Assembly (NCBI GenBank): GCA_026417135.1
Contig: JAOADV010000003.1
Span: 52,255 to 116,254 of the forward strand
From: Ignavibacteria bacterium
GTDB lineage: Bacteria; Bacteroidota; Ignavibacteria; Kapaibacteriales; UBA2268
Direction of reading: 5' to 3'
Length of the DNA stretch: 64,000 nucleotides
Shown here: positions 54,279 to 63,803 of the stretch, piece after piece
Layout: the number at the start of each line of letters is the position of its first letter
Position numbering within the stretch: position 1 is the first letter of the stretch
The notes under the pieces: generated by a model
Seen by the model: the letters and a program-made list of their open reading frames with translations, nothing else
What the model was told of the DNA's origin: nothing
Database searches by the model: none
Made by a program: the position numbers and the translations under genes

Positions 54279-56576
54279 CTAATTTGTCTTTCTGGTTTCA
54301 ACAATATCTTTTCCCATCTTTTTTCCACCAATAAGAAAAGGAATTATAAAAATCAACTCAGTTCCTTTCCCTTTCTCCGAAATCACTTTTAAAGAGCCCC
54401 CGTGCAATTCTATAACGTGCTGGATTATCATTGTCCCAATTCCAGTTCCCCCCGTAGTGAAATATGGTTTCATAAATTTGGCCAGAACAGCTTCGTCCAT
54501 ACCTGGCCCATTGTCCTTAATCGAAATAAAAGCGTTTCGATTGTCTTTCCAACATTTGAGGGTAATTATCCCACTTTTTCCTTGAAAAGCCTTAATTGCA
54601 TTTTCTATTGCATTCCGAACGGCACGGACCATTTTCTGTTTATCGCAATTAATTTCAAAATGTTGTAAGTCGAGTTCAAATTCAACATTTGGAAACATCG
54701 AAACATCAAACTCACTTCGAGCATCCATACAAATATCAAAAACATCAACATTTTGACGCACAAGTTCGCCGCGTCCCACTGTAACAATGTCCCGCACTCT
54801 TTGAATGAGCAAACCTACTTGATGAATAATTTTCCTTTTCCGTTCTTCATTACGCAAAGCGTCATTTGTTTCTAACTGCTCTGCATTTAATCTTATCGTC
54901 GAAAGATTTGTTTGCATATCGTGTGCAAGTTGAGCTAAATTGCTCAATTTCTGTCGCCCTAAAACTTCCGTAATATCAATTCCAGTGATTATTGCACCTT
55001 TGAAATTACCCGTCAAAGATTTCAAAGTTTGCAAAGTAAACAACCATTCGTAATCTGTTTTATTCTGAACAAAGGTAATTTTTTGAACAAAAGATTCTCT
55101 TGTTTGTATGATTTTTTCTACAAGCTCGTTCAATCCCTTTAAATGTTCGCTTATGCAATAATAACTAAACAATCTCCGCAAAGGAACACTTTCGGTTATC
55201 CCCAACATTTCTTTTCCACTATTGTTAGCAGTCAAAAGCCGCCCAAACTTATCGACAACAAAAACGACACCAGTGGTAGGTACTTCTATTAGTGATTTAA
55301 GAAGAAGCCTCTGTTTATAGAACTTTCTGACAACAAAGGTTAACATTAGCAATAACACAAGAGGGATTAAAATTTTGCCAAAATTATCGAAAAAACGAGA
55401 AAAGACCCAAAATGGATTCTTTTGTTCGCTTAGTACGAGTGAATATGATTTCGACGAGAGAATCAGATAATTATCTAAATAAGTCAAATCAACTTTGTCG
55501 GGAAAGGACTCTCCGAAAGTAATTAAATCCTTAGCAATAATCTCATCGTCAAGCGAGACAACGGTTAAGCCATTTCTAAAAATGCAAAAAATCTGGTTTC
55601 GATGCAGATATAAACCATAAGGTTCGGATAATTCGGGGGACAAAAAGATAAAATTTTCGGTAACTCTTGTAAAGTTTGTATCGAATTTAACCTTTTCAAC
55701 AATATATTGGGTCCCTAAATTTTTTAGGTAATATAAAAAAATATTAGGATATTCGCTATTTATAGTAATCCTTTCAGCTTTTGATTCTATCCAGAACTTA
55801 TTGACAATCCCATACTCAAAACTTGCTACTTGAATTAATGAACTGTTGTAAAATTTAGAAGAAGAAATAGCTATCAAACGGTTGCCAACTTGGGAAAGCT
55901 TAAGCTCATCACTAATATCCACCCTACAAAGCAGTTGAGAAAGACCCAAAGAATCTATCAGGTAAAGGTAACCATTACCAAATTCAAAATTTACAGTGGC
56001 AATCTTATACTTTGGATGTTTTAGAAAACAAGCTGTTACAACATTCCGAGAAATTAATCGGCAAACAATAGAAGTATCAAGAATTTTCAACAAGTAAAGC
56101 TTATTATCCACCTGAACTAAAACTTCACCATTATCGCTCTGCCCCAAAAAAAATACTTTTTCGAACGAATAAAATCCTTGTTCATCTGGGAATTCTCCAG
56201 AAGATACAATTTCGGAAGAGGTGTTCAATAACGAGGCAAACAAACGATTATCTTCGGTAGAAATAAACAATAGTGAATTGCCATATTGATTCGCGGCCAC
56301 AATCGAAGGTGGAACAGTTGGAACCCCAATTACAGAATCTCTGCGAACACCATTCCAAAAAAACACCGACTCGGCAAATTCCCCAAAGGTTGGTTTAACA
56401 AAAAAGGAGCGATAGCTGCCATTTAATTTATAAACGAAAAGTCTACCTCCAGGTAAACTTTGGAAAATAGTATAAGAATATGGGAATGTATGATCTGCTC
56501 GGACAAACGAGTAAGAAAACAAAGACAAAACGATAACAGAAATATTAATCAATTTGGCATATACAATATGCTTCAA
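54279..56576 (-). CDS. Sensor histidine kinase with periplasmic propeller-like domain
   Basis: A 765-residue kinase. A signal or anchor segment is followed by about 370 extracytoplasmic residues of repeated beta-strands, propeller-like and possibly related to hybrid-sensor domains, then a membrane helix (about 401-416), a PAS domain (about 430-540, with GVVFVVDKFGRLLTANNSG), the phospho-acceptor helix LAHDMQTNLSTIR with His near residue 552, and an ATPase domain with ENAIKAF, DNGPGMDE and GGTGIGT. TTG 56576 is preferred: it has GAGGTG six bases upstream and yields a normal signal segment, overlapping ispF by 32 bases. No response regulator is adjacent. Confidence 0.85.
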   Translation of the reverse strand: MKHIVYAKLINISVIVLSLFSYSFVRADHTFPYSYTIFQSLPGGRLFVYKLNGSYRSFFVKPTFGEFAESVFFWNGVRRDSVIGVPTVPPSIVAANQYGNSLLFISTEDNRLFASLLNTSSEIVSSGEFPDEQGFYSFEKVFFLGQSDNGEVLVQVDNKLYLLKILDTSIVCRLISRNVVTACFLKHPKYKIATVNFEFGNGYLYLIDSLGLSQLLCRVDISDELKLSQVGNRLIAISSSKFYNSSLIQVASFEYGIVNKFWIESKAERITINSEYPNIFLYYLKNLGTQYIVEKVKFDTNFTRVTENFIFLSPELSEPYGLYLHRNQIFCIFRNGLTVVSLDDEIIAKDLITFGESFPDKVDLTYLDNYLILSSKSYSLVLSEQKNPFWVFSRFFDNFGKILIPLVLLLMLTFVVRKFYKQRLLLKSLIEVPTTGVVFVVDKFGRLLTANNSGKEMLGITESVPLRRLFSYYCISEHLKGLNELVEKIIQTRESFVQKITFVQNKTDYEWLFTLQTLKSLTGNFKGAIITGIDITEVLGRQKLSNLAQLAHDMQTNLSTIRLNAEQLETNDALRNEERKRKIIHQVGLLIQRVRDIVTVGRGELVRQNVDVFDICMDARSEFDVSMFPNVEFELDLQHFEINCDKQKMVRAVRNAIENAIKAFQGKSGIITLKCWKDNRNAFISIKDNGPGMDEAVLAKFMKPYFTTGGTGIGTMIIQHVIELHGGSLKVISEKGKGTELIFIIPFLIGGKKMGKDIVETRKTN

Positions 56577-57009
56577 TACCTTCACCTCTCCCAATATATC
56601 CCATTTTTTCGTTAGTTTTTGCTTTGACATTTATACATTTAACATCAATCCCACAAATTTTAGCAATATTTTCTCGAATTTGTTGCTTATATGGAGCTAA
56701 CTTTTTGAGCTCAAAAACTATCGTAATATCGATATTAACAATTTTTCTGTTCTCTTGTTCCAAAAACTTCAAAACTTTAGCAAGAAGTATTGAACTCCGA
56801 ATATTACGAAAGCTTTCATCGGTATCGGGAAAATGTTCTCCTATGTCGCCTTTGCCGAGAGCCCCCAAAATGGCATCGATTAAGGAGTGTAAAACGACAT
56901 CACCATCGCTGTGGGCTATAGTCCCATATTCTTCATCTATAAGAACGCCCCCCAAATAAAGTTTCCGTCCTAATCCTATCCTATGAGAATCGAAACCAAA
57001 ACCAACCAA
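56545..57009 (-). CDS. ispF: 2-C-methyl-D-erythritol 2,4-cyclodiphosphate synthase
   Basis: A 154-residue MEP-pathway enzyme. The metal site has Asp6 and His8 region in GFDSHRIG and the later histidine in LHSLIDAILGALGKGDIGEHFPDTD; the C-terminal KTNEKMGYIGRGEGIEA segment is typical. It starts 1 base after the preceding gene's stop and its 3' end overlaps the kinase start. With ispH in the same window, the MEP route is clearly used. Confidence 0.95.
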   Translation of the reverse strand: MVGFGFDSHRIGLGRKLYLGGVLIDEEYGTIAHSDGDVVLHSLIDAILGALGKGDIGEHFPDTDESFRNIRSSILLAKVLKFLEQENRKIVNIDITIVFELKKLAPYKQQIRENIAKICGIDVKCINVKAKTNEKMGYIGRGEGIEAYCICQID

Positions 57010-57010
57010 A

Positions 57011-59518
57011 TCAATACTCCTCTCTCATCCAACCTTGAACTAATGAAAAATATTTTTTTGCCAAGGCTACTGCTTTGTCCATTTCGTCACTTTCTCCGAT
57101 AACTAAAATTTCGGGCTTTTCCAAATCGGGATAAATCAGAACCGAATCCCCATCTTTGAAAATTTTCACTCCTTCAACTAACAATCGTTGTTGACCTTCA
57201 GTATATGCCATTGCATTACGTATTACTTTCCCTTTATCTTCCCAAGGGCATTCAAGCTTAATTTGATGTTGAAACCTACGAGGTAAAACCGCATCGAGTT
57301 CGGGAATACTATAACCAGTTTTTGCTAACATTTCCAAGATTTTTCCAATTGAAAACATTCCATCGCTGGCGAAAAGGAATTCAGTAAAGATAAAACCACC
57401 CCAAACTCCTCCGACGAATCTTACATCGGGCTCACGCGTTGCTTCCATCATCGAAGAGTGTGAATTTTTAATTCTTAAAACCTCAACATCATATTCAGAT
57501 GCAATCTTTTCAATTTCATTCGATGCCACGATAGAGACAGCAATTTTGTATTTACCGCTATTTTTGTTCGTTTCCAAAAATAATTTTGTAACAATAGATA
57601 AAAGCCTTTGCGGTGGATACAAATAACCACGGTTATCTATTAACAAGATTTTTTCTGCTCCGGGCTCGATGATAAATCCCAACTCGTAACCCAACGCCTT
57701 CATAATATGACAAGCTTCTGAACTTAACAAAACTGCACCGTCTTCAATCGGCTGATGCTTCATAGCATCGACGTAGTCGTGAAGAGAAATTGTTTCTGCA
57801 TCCAACGAGCCCAATATAATTGGAAAAATTGTAGAAGCAAGTCCGTAGGAATAGTCTACGAGAATTTTAAACTTTTTTTTCTTTATACTTTCAACATCTA
57901 AGGAATCCAAAAATCTATTAATGTAAATTTCATTTGTTCTTTCGGGGTAAAAAAGTTGTCCCACTTCTTCGGAACGCACCCGTTTTATGTCCTCGCCAAA
58001 GAAAAATCTTTCGATGGTTTTAGCCTTCGCTAAGTCAATATCACGCCCATCTTTGCTAAATATAATAATATCCGTTTTTTCTGGATTTCTTGGAGAACGT
58101 CGAACGTGAAATCCCCCGGAATATTTGCCAGTTCGTAACTCTTGACGAGTTTGAGGTATCGAAGTTGTTTGCAAGTCGTTAACATTGACCCCGACAGAGG
58201 CAAGCCCAGCGGTAATTGCTCGTTTTATCACGCGAGAAACTCTATCGGAATCTCGGCTTGCAATTACTTTCGAGTTTTTACCGAAAGTCAAACCCAAAGC
58301 CATACCTAATTTGGCGGAAAATTCTGGATGAATCTCGATATTCGAAATACCACTAATTCGCGCACCAGTAAACAGTTCTCTAACCCACCTTTCTTCTTGG
58401 ACTAAGGAACGAGAAAGAACTGAGCCATTTTCTATATATTTCATTGGCCAAAGTTTTATGTTGGGATTCAAAACAACATTATTCCCGATTGTACAACCTA
58501 CCGAAATGAAAACATTTTCGGAAATAGTAACAGATTCGCCGATTGTACAATCGTTACAAACAACATCATCTGTTAACTCAGAAAAATTGCCAATCTTTAC
58601 ATTATTCCAAACTATCGTCCCTTTCATCTTTACCCCTTTTCCGATATAAACACCATCGCCAACAACACAATCAACAAGTTGAGCAAAATCATCCACTTTT
58701 ACATTATTTCCAAGAATCACAGTCCCCTTGAAACTTGCAGTCGGGGAAATGATACAATCGCGACCTAAATACATTCCGTTGCGTTTCGTTCCTTTTGTCT
58801 TGATATTCACTTTCCCTCTTAAAACATCGAACTGAGCAGATTGATACTCGTCTAAGTTTCCAATATCTCTCCAATATCCATTTGCAACAGTTCCAAATAG
58901 TTTTAGATTGTTTCTCAGCATAATTGGGAAAAGGTCTTTACTAAAATCGAACTCACTTTGGTAAGGAATCAAATCTAAAACTTCGGGTTCCAAAATATAA
59001 ATTCCAGTATTGATTGTGTCGGAAAAAACTTCGCCCCAAGATGGCTTTTCTAAAAATCTGACAATTTTCCCATCCTTATCAGTAATAACAATACCATATT
59101 GCAAAGGGGTCGAGACTTTTGTAAGAAGTATTGTAGCAAGCGCATTTCTGGATAAATGAAAATCCAAAGCTTTGTCTAATTGGAAATCTGTTAGAACATC
59201 GCCGCTTATTACAATAAACCTTTCATTTAAATATTGATAAGCATTTTTTACTGCTCCAGCAGTACCATAATCTGCAGTTGCCAGAACATACTTAATATCG
59301 ACATCGAAAGAGGAACCGTCTTTGAAATAATCCATTATAACTTCAGGTTGAAAATAAAGAAGAACTACTATCTCATTGATATTATAAGATTTTAACAAAT
59401 TAATTACGTGTTCCATAATTGGAATATTTGCAATTGGAACCATAGGTTTGGGGATTGTCATTGTAAGCGGTCGAAGTCTCGTTCCGAAACCTCCCGCCAT
59501 AATAACAGCCTTTTTCAT
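57011..59518 (-). CDS. Nucleotidyltransferase / phosphomutase-like fusion (mannose-1-P guanylyltransferase type)
   Basis: An 835-residue fusion. Residues 1-240 form a sugar-phosphate nucleotidyltransferase with GGFGTRLRPLT, PKPMVPIANIP and the late GTVANGYWRDIGNLDEY. Residues 245-370 are a left-handed beta-helix of hexapeptide repeats. The rest resembles the phosphoglucomutase/phosphomannomutase fold, but the catalytic TASHNP is replaced by RRSPRNP and the DGDADR metal loop by IDNRG, so mutase activity is doubtful. It likely makes an NDP-sugar (GDP-mannose or similar) for envelope polysaccharides. First gene of the run ending at rsmE. Confidence 0.85.
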   Translation of the reverse strand: MKKAVIMAGGFGTRLRPLTMTIPKPMVPIANIPIMEHVINLLKSYNINEIVVLLYFQPEVIMDYFKDGSSFDVDIKYVLATADYGTAGAVKNAYQYLNERFIVISGDVLTDFQLDKALDFHLSRNALATILLTKVSTPLQYGIVITDKDGKIVRFLEKPSWGEVFSDTINTGIYILEPEVLDLIPYQSEFDFSKDLFPIMLRNNLKLFGTVANGYWRDIGNLDEYQSAQFDVLRGKVNIKTKGTKRNGMYLGRDCIISPTASFKGTVILGNNVKVDDFAQLVDCVVGDGVYIGKGVKMKGTIVWNNVKIGNFSELTDDVVCNDCTIGESVTISENVFISVGCTIGNNVVLNPNIKLWPMKYIENGSVLSRSLVQEERWVRELFTGARISGISNIEIHPEFSAKLGMALGLTFGKNSKVIASRDSDRVSRVIKRAITAGLASVGVNVNDLQTTSIPQTRQELRTGKYSGGFHVRRSPRNPEKTDIIIFSKDGRDIDLAKAKTIERFFFGEDIKRVRSEEVGQLFYPERTNEIYINRFLDSLDVESIKKKKFKILVDYSYGLASTIFPIILGSLDAETISLHDYVDAMKHQPIEDGAVLLSSEACHIMKALGYELGFIIEPGAEKILLIDNRGYLYPPQRLLSIVTKLFLETNKNSGKYKIAVSIVASNEIEKIASEYDVEVLRIKNSHSSMMEATREPDVRFVGGVWGGFIFTEFLFASDGMFSIGKILEMLAKTGYSIPELDAVLPRRFQHQIKLECPWEDKGKVIRNAMAYTEGQQRLLVEGVKIFKDGDSVLIYPDLEKPEILVIGESDEMDKAVALAKKYFSLVQGWMREEY

Positions 59519-59620
59519 CTTAATTTCACTTTGTTATACAGAAAATTGAAAAATAAGAAATGTTTGGGAATTATTAGACGAATTAATAATTTTGAAGTTT
59601 TAAATATTCATGGGGGCAGT

Positions 59621-61003
59621 ATGAAACTTCTACTTCTAACTTTATTAATTATCATTTCAAGTTTATCTGTATTTGGGCAAGGAACCGCACCAACACAAAT
59701 AACAGTCGGAAAAACTCCGACTTTTGTAACTGGGTTTTACGACTTTCAAAAGCACGATTATTTCATCTATGTCATTTCGTTGGGTTACGACCAAGATTTC
59801 AATCGTAAAGAAGACCCAGGAGACGAAAAACCAGCAATATACTACACTTCCTATACACAAGTCTTGGCTGGCAAATTTACAGCAAATAAATTAATTGACC
59901 TTCCATTTGGAACTCTACCTTTTCCAACAAGAATAGCCTTCGATAATGTTCAAAAGACAATTTTCACCCCAGGCCCTAACAACACTATCGAAAAATATTC
60001 TCTCCAATCGGGAGAAAAACTCAAAACCTACGAACCTTTTAAAAATTTAACTTTACCAGCAGATATATATATTTCGAGTATCTATTATAAGAATAATAAA
60101 CTTTTTATCTCAGTTGTTTCGGAAACTTCCGAAGATATGCATCAACTTTTCATTTACGATGAAAATTCTGAAAGTTTAATTTTCGACACAAAAACGGAAC
60201 CGTATCCTATCCAATCTTTAGTAATAGGTAATCATTTATTTATATTATGTAGTGGCTTATCCAACAGCAATAATTCTAAGCTTTGGATTTATTCTATCAA
60301 TTTCAACCCATTCGAAATGCTATTTTTAAAAGAACTCGACTTGGGCGACACTGGGAACCATTTGTCGAGCTTCAACGATAGTTTACTTGTCATAACTATG
60401 AATGGCACACACCAAGTCCATCTTGTCGATTTAGCTAATCTTAACATTGTAAGAACAATTCAATTTCCTACTACTGATTGGAATGGACCTCGAGAATCCG
60501 TTGAGTTTAGAAAATCTGCAATTGTTACAACTGCATACGATGGAAACCTCTACATACACTCGTTGGATGGAAATCTTTTAAGCAAAGTTAATTTGGGTAA
60601 CAAACTCGAAGGCATTTTCGCATATAGTTTCGAAAGTCAAATGATTAACTTTAATTTTGCTATCGTAACAAGCCCATTTCTTGCTAATTACCAACCTAAT
60701 GACAAAGTTATCGCTTTTCTTAACTTTTCGAACGTGGACAACTCAGTTGCTAATAAAATTTCTTATGCCTTCCCCAATCCTTCGATAGACTATATTAAAA
60801 TCAAAATACAGGATGAGCAAGCCGACATTAATTCAATCGAGATTGTCGATATGATGGGGAATATCGTTGCAAAATATACTTTCACAATCTTTGGTAGCGA
60901 AATAATGCTTCCAACAAACGAATTACCAAATGGAACCCACTTCGCAAGAATAATCTCGAACAGCAAGATTATCGATGTTGTTCCTTTCGTTGTCAATAGA
61001 TAA
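59621..61003 (+). CDS. Secreted beta-propeller protein with type IX sorting domain
   Basis: A 460-residue secreted protein. The signal peptide ends in SVFGQG. The body is a YncE/lactonase-like beta-propeller (for example VHLVDLANLNIVRTI and LYIHSLDGNLLSKV). From about residue 380 the segment SYAFPNPSIDYIKIKI and VDMMGNIVAKYTF through LPNGTHFARIISN matches the type A C-terminal sorting domain of the type IX secretion system, placing it at the surface. ATG 59621 is chosen for the signal peptide; the frame stays open further upstream without coding sense. It is followed after 8 bases by a TonB-dependent receptor, a likely partner. Confidence 0.8.
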   Translation: MKLLLLTLLIIISSLSVFGQGTAPTQITVGKTPTFVTGFYDFQKHDYFIYVISLGYDQDFNRKEDPGDEKPAIYYTSYTQVLAGKFTANKLIDLPFGTLPFPTRIAFDNVQKTIFTPGPNNTIEKYSLQSGEKLKTYEPFKNLTLPADIYISSIYYKNNKLFISVVSETSEDMHQLFIYDENSESLIFDTKTEPYPIQSLVIGNHLFILCSGLSNSNNSKLWIYSINFNPFEMLFLKELDLGDTGNHLSSFNDSLLVITMNGTHQVHLVDLANLNIVRTIQFPTTDWNGPRESVEFRKSAIVTTAYDGNLYIHSLDGNLLSKVNLGNKLEGIFAYSFESQMINFNFAIVTSPFLANYQPNDKVIAFLNFSNVDNSVANKISYAFPNPSIDYIKIKIQDEQADINSIEIVDMMGNIVAKYTFTIFGSEIMLPTNELPNGTHFARIISNSKIIDVVPFVVNR

Positions 61004-61011
61004 TTAATTAG

Positions 61012-62928
61012 ATGTTCTTTGCTTATTGTTTTATCCTTTTTTCGTTTGTAACAATTAAAATTTTTTCAAAAGATACAACAGAAGCTCGAACTAATGAAGT
61101 TTTAGTTGAATCAATTTACAACCAAGAGTTCGTTGGCAAGATTCTTCTTGTAAAAGACAGATTTAACAAAAATGACTTAAAGGATTTTAACCTTCGACAA
61201 TTATCGGAAGCAATATCTTTATTGCCGGGCGTTTATGTCCGCGACTATGGTGGTTTGGGAGGGATTAAAACAATTTCATTACGAGGCTTTAGTGCAGTAA
61301 ATACAGCGATTCTACTCGATGGAGAAAAAATTAATAACCAACAAAATGGGATTTTCGATTTAAACTTACTCCCTTTGCCATTCGTCGATGAAATTGAAAT
61401 AATTCGTGGAGGTATAAGCTCCATTATCGGGAATAATTCCGATGCTGGAGTAATTAACATATCGTTTCGTAAAGCTACTAACCACAAAATGGCACTTGGC
61501 TTTGGTTCATTTGGCACCTTAAATTTAAAAACAGTAATACCTTTACAGTTTTCAAACAACTCGAACACAACAATTGGCATAAGTTATCAAAAATCGAATG
61601 GGGATTATCCTATAAAAGCTAACCTTTTTGGCGATGATATTATTTACAGAAGACAAAATAGCCGTTATAAAAACTTTTCGCTTTTTCTCAATAATGAAAA
61701 TAAAGTGATTTTCGGTCTTTTTTCTATTAAATTTCTTTACTCAAATTCAAAACGCGGCGTCCCCGGACCTATCTTGACCAATTACTTCGAGAACTTAAAT
61801 GCCAGTTTGGAAGACCAGTTTTTGTGGGGTAACTTTCTTTTCAAACCCTATATTTTAAAGGATTCAAACTTGAAGATTTCCTTATCACTTACAAATCTTA
61901 AAAACCTATTCAACGACCCAGATGGCATCGGAGTAATTTTAAAAAAGGAAAAAGCTCAGTTCGTCAACAGAGAAGCTCGAATTACAGTTTCTTACAATAA
62001 CTATTTTTTAAATACCAACTATGAAGTCGGCAAAGAATTTACATTTTCGGATTTACAAGGCGATTTTCTCCAGCCTTCAATCGGTAGCTACGTTAAAAGG
62101 TTATCTTTTTCGCCATTTTTAAGGGCTCAGAGCTTATTTTCAATTGGCTCAACAACGCTTATCCTCTTTACCGCTACGAGGTTTGATATAACAAACACCT
62201 TCCCAAATTTTTTCTCATATTCACTTGGGCTTGCAGTAAACTTTAACAAAAATCTTCCAAATATAAGATTAAATTTCTCCGACAATTTTCGCTTCCCGAC
62301 CTTTAACGAGATGTATTATTTAAATTATGGGAACGAAGATTTAAAGCCAGAAGCTACAAAATCCTTTAATCTCTCACTTGAACATAATTCTTTCGATTTT
62401 CTTCATACCTCAATTTCATTATTTCATTATTACACTCAAAACAAAATTATCTCTGTACCAAAAAACCCCGTTCAATGGACAGCTAAAAATCTTGGTTTAG
62501 TAAATTCTACGGGGGCCGAAATCCATCTTCGCCTCGAGTCCAAATGGTTTTCTTTAATGTCCTCTTTCACTTATCAAAAGGTTATGAACAAATCAAGCAA
62601 TTCGCTAAACTATGGGAAAACTGTTGTTTACACACCAGAAGTAATAAGCGAGTCGGCGGTAAATGTCAAATTACCGTTCGAAAGCTACCTAATCCTTAAA
62701 GGAAGTTATATTAGTAGTAGATTTTCCTTGCCCGACAATTCCAGTACTTCTAAATTAAATCCTTACTTTATTTTTAACATTGGGCTTTCAAAGGACTTAA
62801 AATTAGCTGGCTTCAAACTCAATTTTAATTTCGAGATTTCAAACCTATTCGACGAAAGCTACCAAATCATTTTAAATTATCCTATGCCGGGACGAATGAT
62901 TTTATTCAATACTTCTGTTGAATATTAA
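61012..62928 (+). CDS. TonB-dependent outer-membrane receptor
   Basis: A 638-residue TonB-dependent receptor with a signal peptide, a plug domain (about residues 35-150, with LSEAISLLPGVYVRDYGGLGGIKTISLRGF and VDEIEIIRGG) and a C-terminal barrel ending in an aromatic residue (NTSVEY). It has no N-terminal carboxypeptidase-like domain or signalling extension, resembling BtuB-sized receptors for cobalamin or small siderophores. It is paired with a secreted beta-propeller protein, as in the BtuB-BtuG pairs of Bacteroides. The substrate is unproven, and no cobalamin riboswitch is visible upstream. Confidence 0.9.
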   Translation: MFFAYCFILFSFVTIKIFSKDTTEARTNEVLVESIYNQEFVGKILLVKDRFNKNDLKDFNLRQLSEAISLLPGVYVRDYGGLGGIKTISLRGFSAVNTAILLDGEKINNQQNGIFDLNLLPLPFVDEIEIIRGGISSIIGNNSDAGVINISFRKATNHKMALGFGSFGTLNLKTVIPLQFSNNSNTTIGISYQKSNGDYPIKANLFGDDIIYRRQNSRYKNFSLFLNNENKVIFGLFSIKFLYSNSKRGVPGPILTNYFENLNASLEDQFLWGNFLFKPYILKDSNLKISLSLTNLKNLFNDPDGIGVILKKEKAQFVNREARITVSYNNYFLNTNYEVGKEFTFSDLQGDFLQPSIGSYVKRLSFSPFLRAQSLFSIGSTTLILFTATRFDITNTFPNFFSYSLGLAVNFNKNLPNIRLNFSDNFRFPTFNEMYYLNYGNEDLKPEATKSFNLSLEHNSFDFLHTSISLFHYYTQNKIISVPKNPVQWTAKNLGLVNSTGAEIHLRLESKWFSLMSSFTYQKVMNKSSNSLNYGKTVVYTPEVISESAVNVKLPFESYLILKGSYISSRFSLPDNSSTSKLNPYFIFNIGLSKDLKLAGFKLNFNFEISNLFDESYQIILNYPMPGRMILFNTSVEY

Positions 62929-63038
62929 AACACTAACGCAAGCAATCTAAAGAAAGTCGAGAAGCTAATAAAACTTTGCGAAATTAAAATATTTCAAGTA
63001 AGTTTCGTCTTTTTAAATTATTTTTTAAGGAGTATCTT

Positions 63039-63803
63039 ATGAACAAAATTCACAAACCTGCAGTTTTAACCTTAATTCTTTTTCTGACTTTTTTCTTCTT
63101 TTCTTGTGAAAAGGATTCGCCATCCCAACCAAGCGGACCAAAAACCTATTTCCCCACGACTCTTGGCAGTTACTGGATCTATCTTAACTATGACCTTGAT
63201 TCACTTGGAATCAAAATTCCCAACACTGAAAATTATGACACATCAAAAATTATTGGGTCCAAGAATATCAACGGTAAAATGGCAACAGTTATTGAAACTC
63301 GGAATAGCGAAGGAAACATCGACACTTCATACTTTGCATACGAAAACAACAAAATTTATACTCTTCTTTCATTTTTCCAAAACGAGTTCATACCCGTTGG
63401 TAATTCTAATCAGTGGGTTATTGTTGCTGATTTTAATTCTACAAGTTGGTCCATCTTATCAGATACAACACTTCCTTCTTTCGATGTTCCCGGTATCGGA
63501 ACTATGACCCCGACAATTTCTATCCAAGGTAAAAAAGGAAACTCAACCAACATTGTTGTTAAAGGGAAAGCTATACCCTCGCAAGAATTCCTAAACACAT
63601 TTGTGATGAAAATCAAACTGCAAATCCCAAATGTTCCTTTACCTATCAATTTAAGTTTTAATGTCGTGCTCCATTTATGGTTTGGTGAAAATGTAGGTCT
63701 TGTTCAAAGACAACTTGACCCATTTAAAATAGAAATACCACTCATTGGTGGCGAACAAATGGATGGTAACAAATCCGAACTTATTGATTATTCGATTAAG
63801 TAA
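63039..63803 (+). CDS. Hypothetical lipoprotein
   Basis: A 254-residue lipoprotein with an AAGGAG Shine-Dalgarno upstream of ATG 63039 and a lipobox FFFSC (Cys at about residue 23). After a Ser/Pro-rich linker comes TYFPTTLGSYWIYLNYD, a beginning seen in many uncharacterised FCB lipoproteins, then beta-rich sequence to the end. No enzyme motif is visible. It lies 110 bases after the receptor gene and probably has its own promoter. Confidence 0.7.
   Translation: MNKIHKPAVLTLILFLTFFFFSCEKDSPSQPSGPKTYFPTTLGSYWIYLNYDLDSLGIKIPNTENYDTSKIIGSKNINGKMATVIETRNSEGNIDTSYFAYENNKIYTLLSFFQNEFIPVGNSNQWVIVADFNSTSWSILSDTTLPSFDVPGIGTMTPTISIQGKKGNSTNIVVKGKAIPSQEFLNTFVMKIKLQIPNVPLPINLSFNVVLHLWFGENVGLVQRQLDPFKIEIPLIGGEQMDGNKSELIDYSIK

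Noticed and set aside
59519-59620. Cobalamin riboswitch before the propeller-receptor pair
   Set aside because: The leader is only about 100 bases, AT-rich, and shows none of the conserved B12-box sequence.
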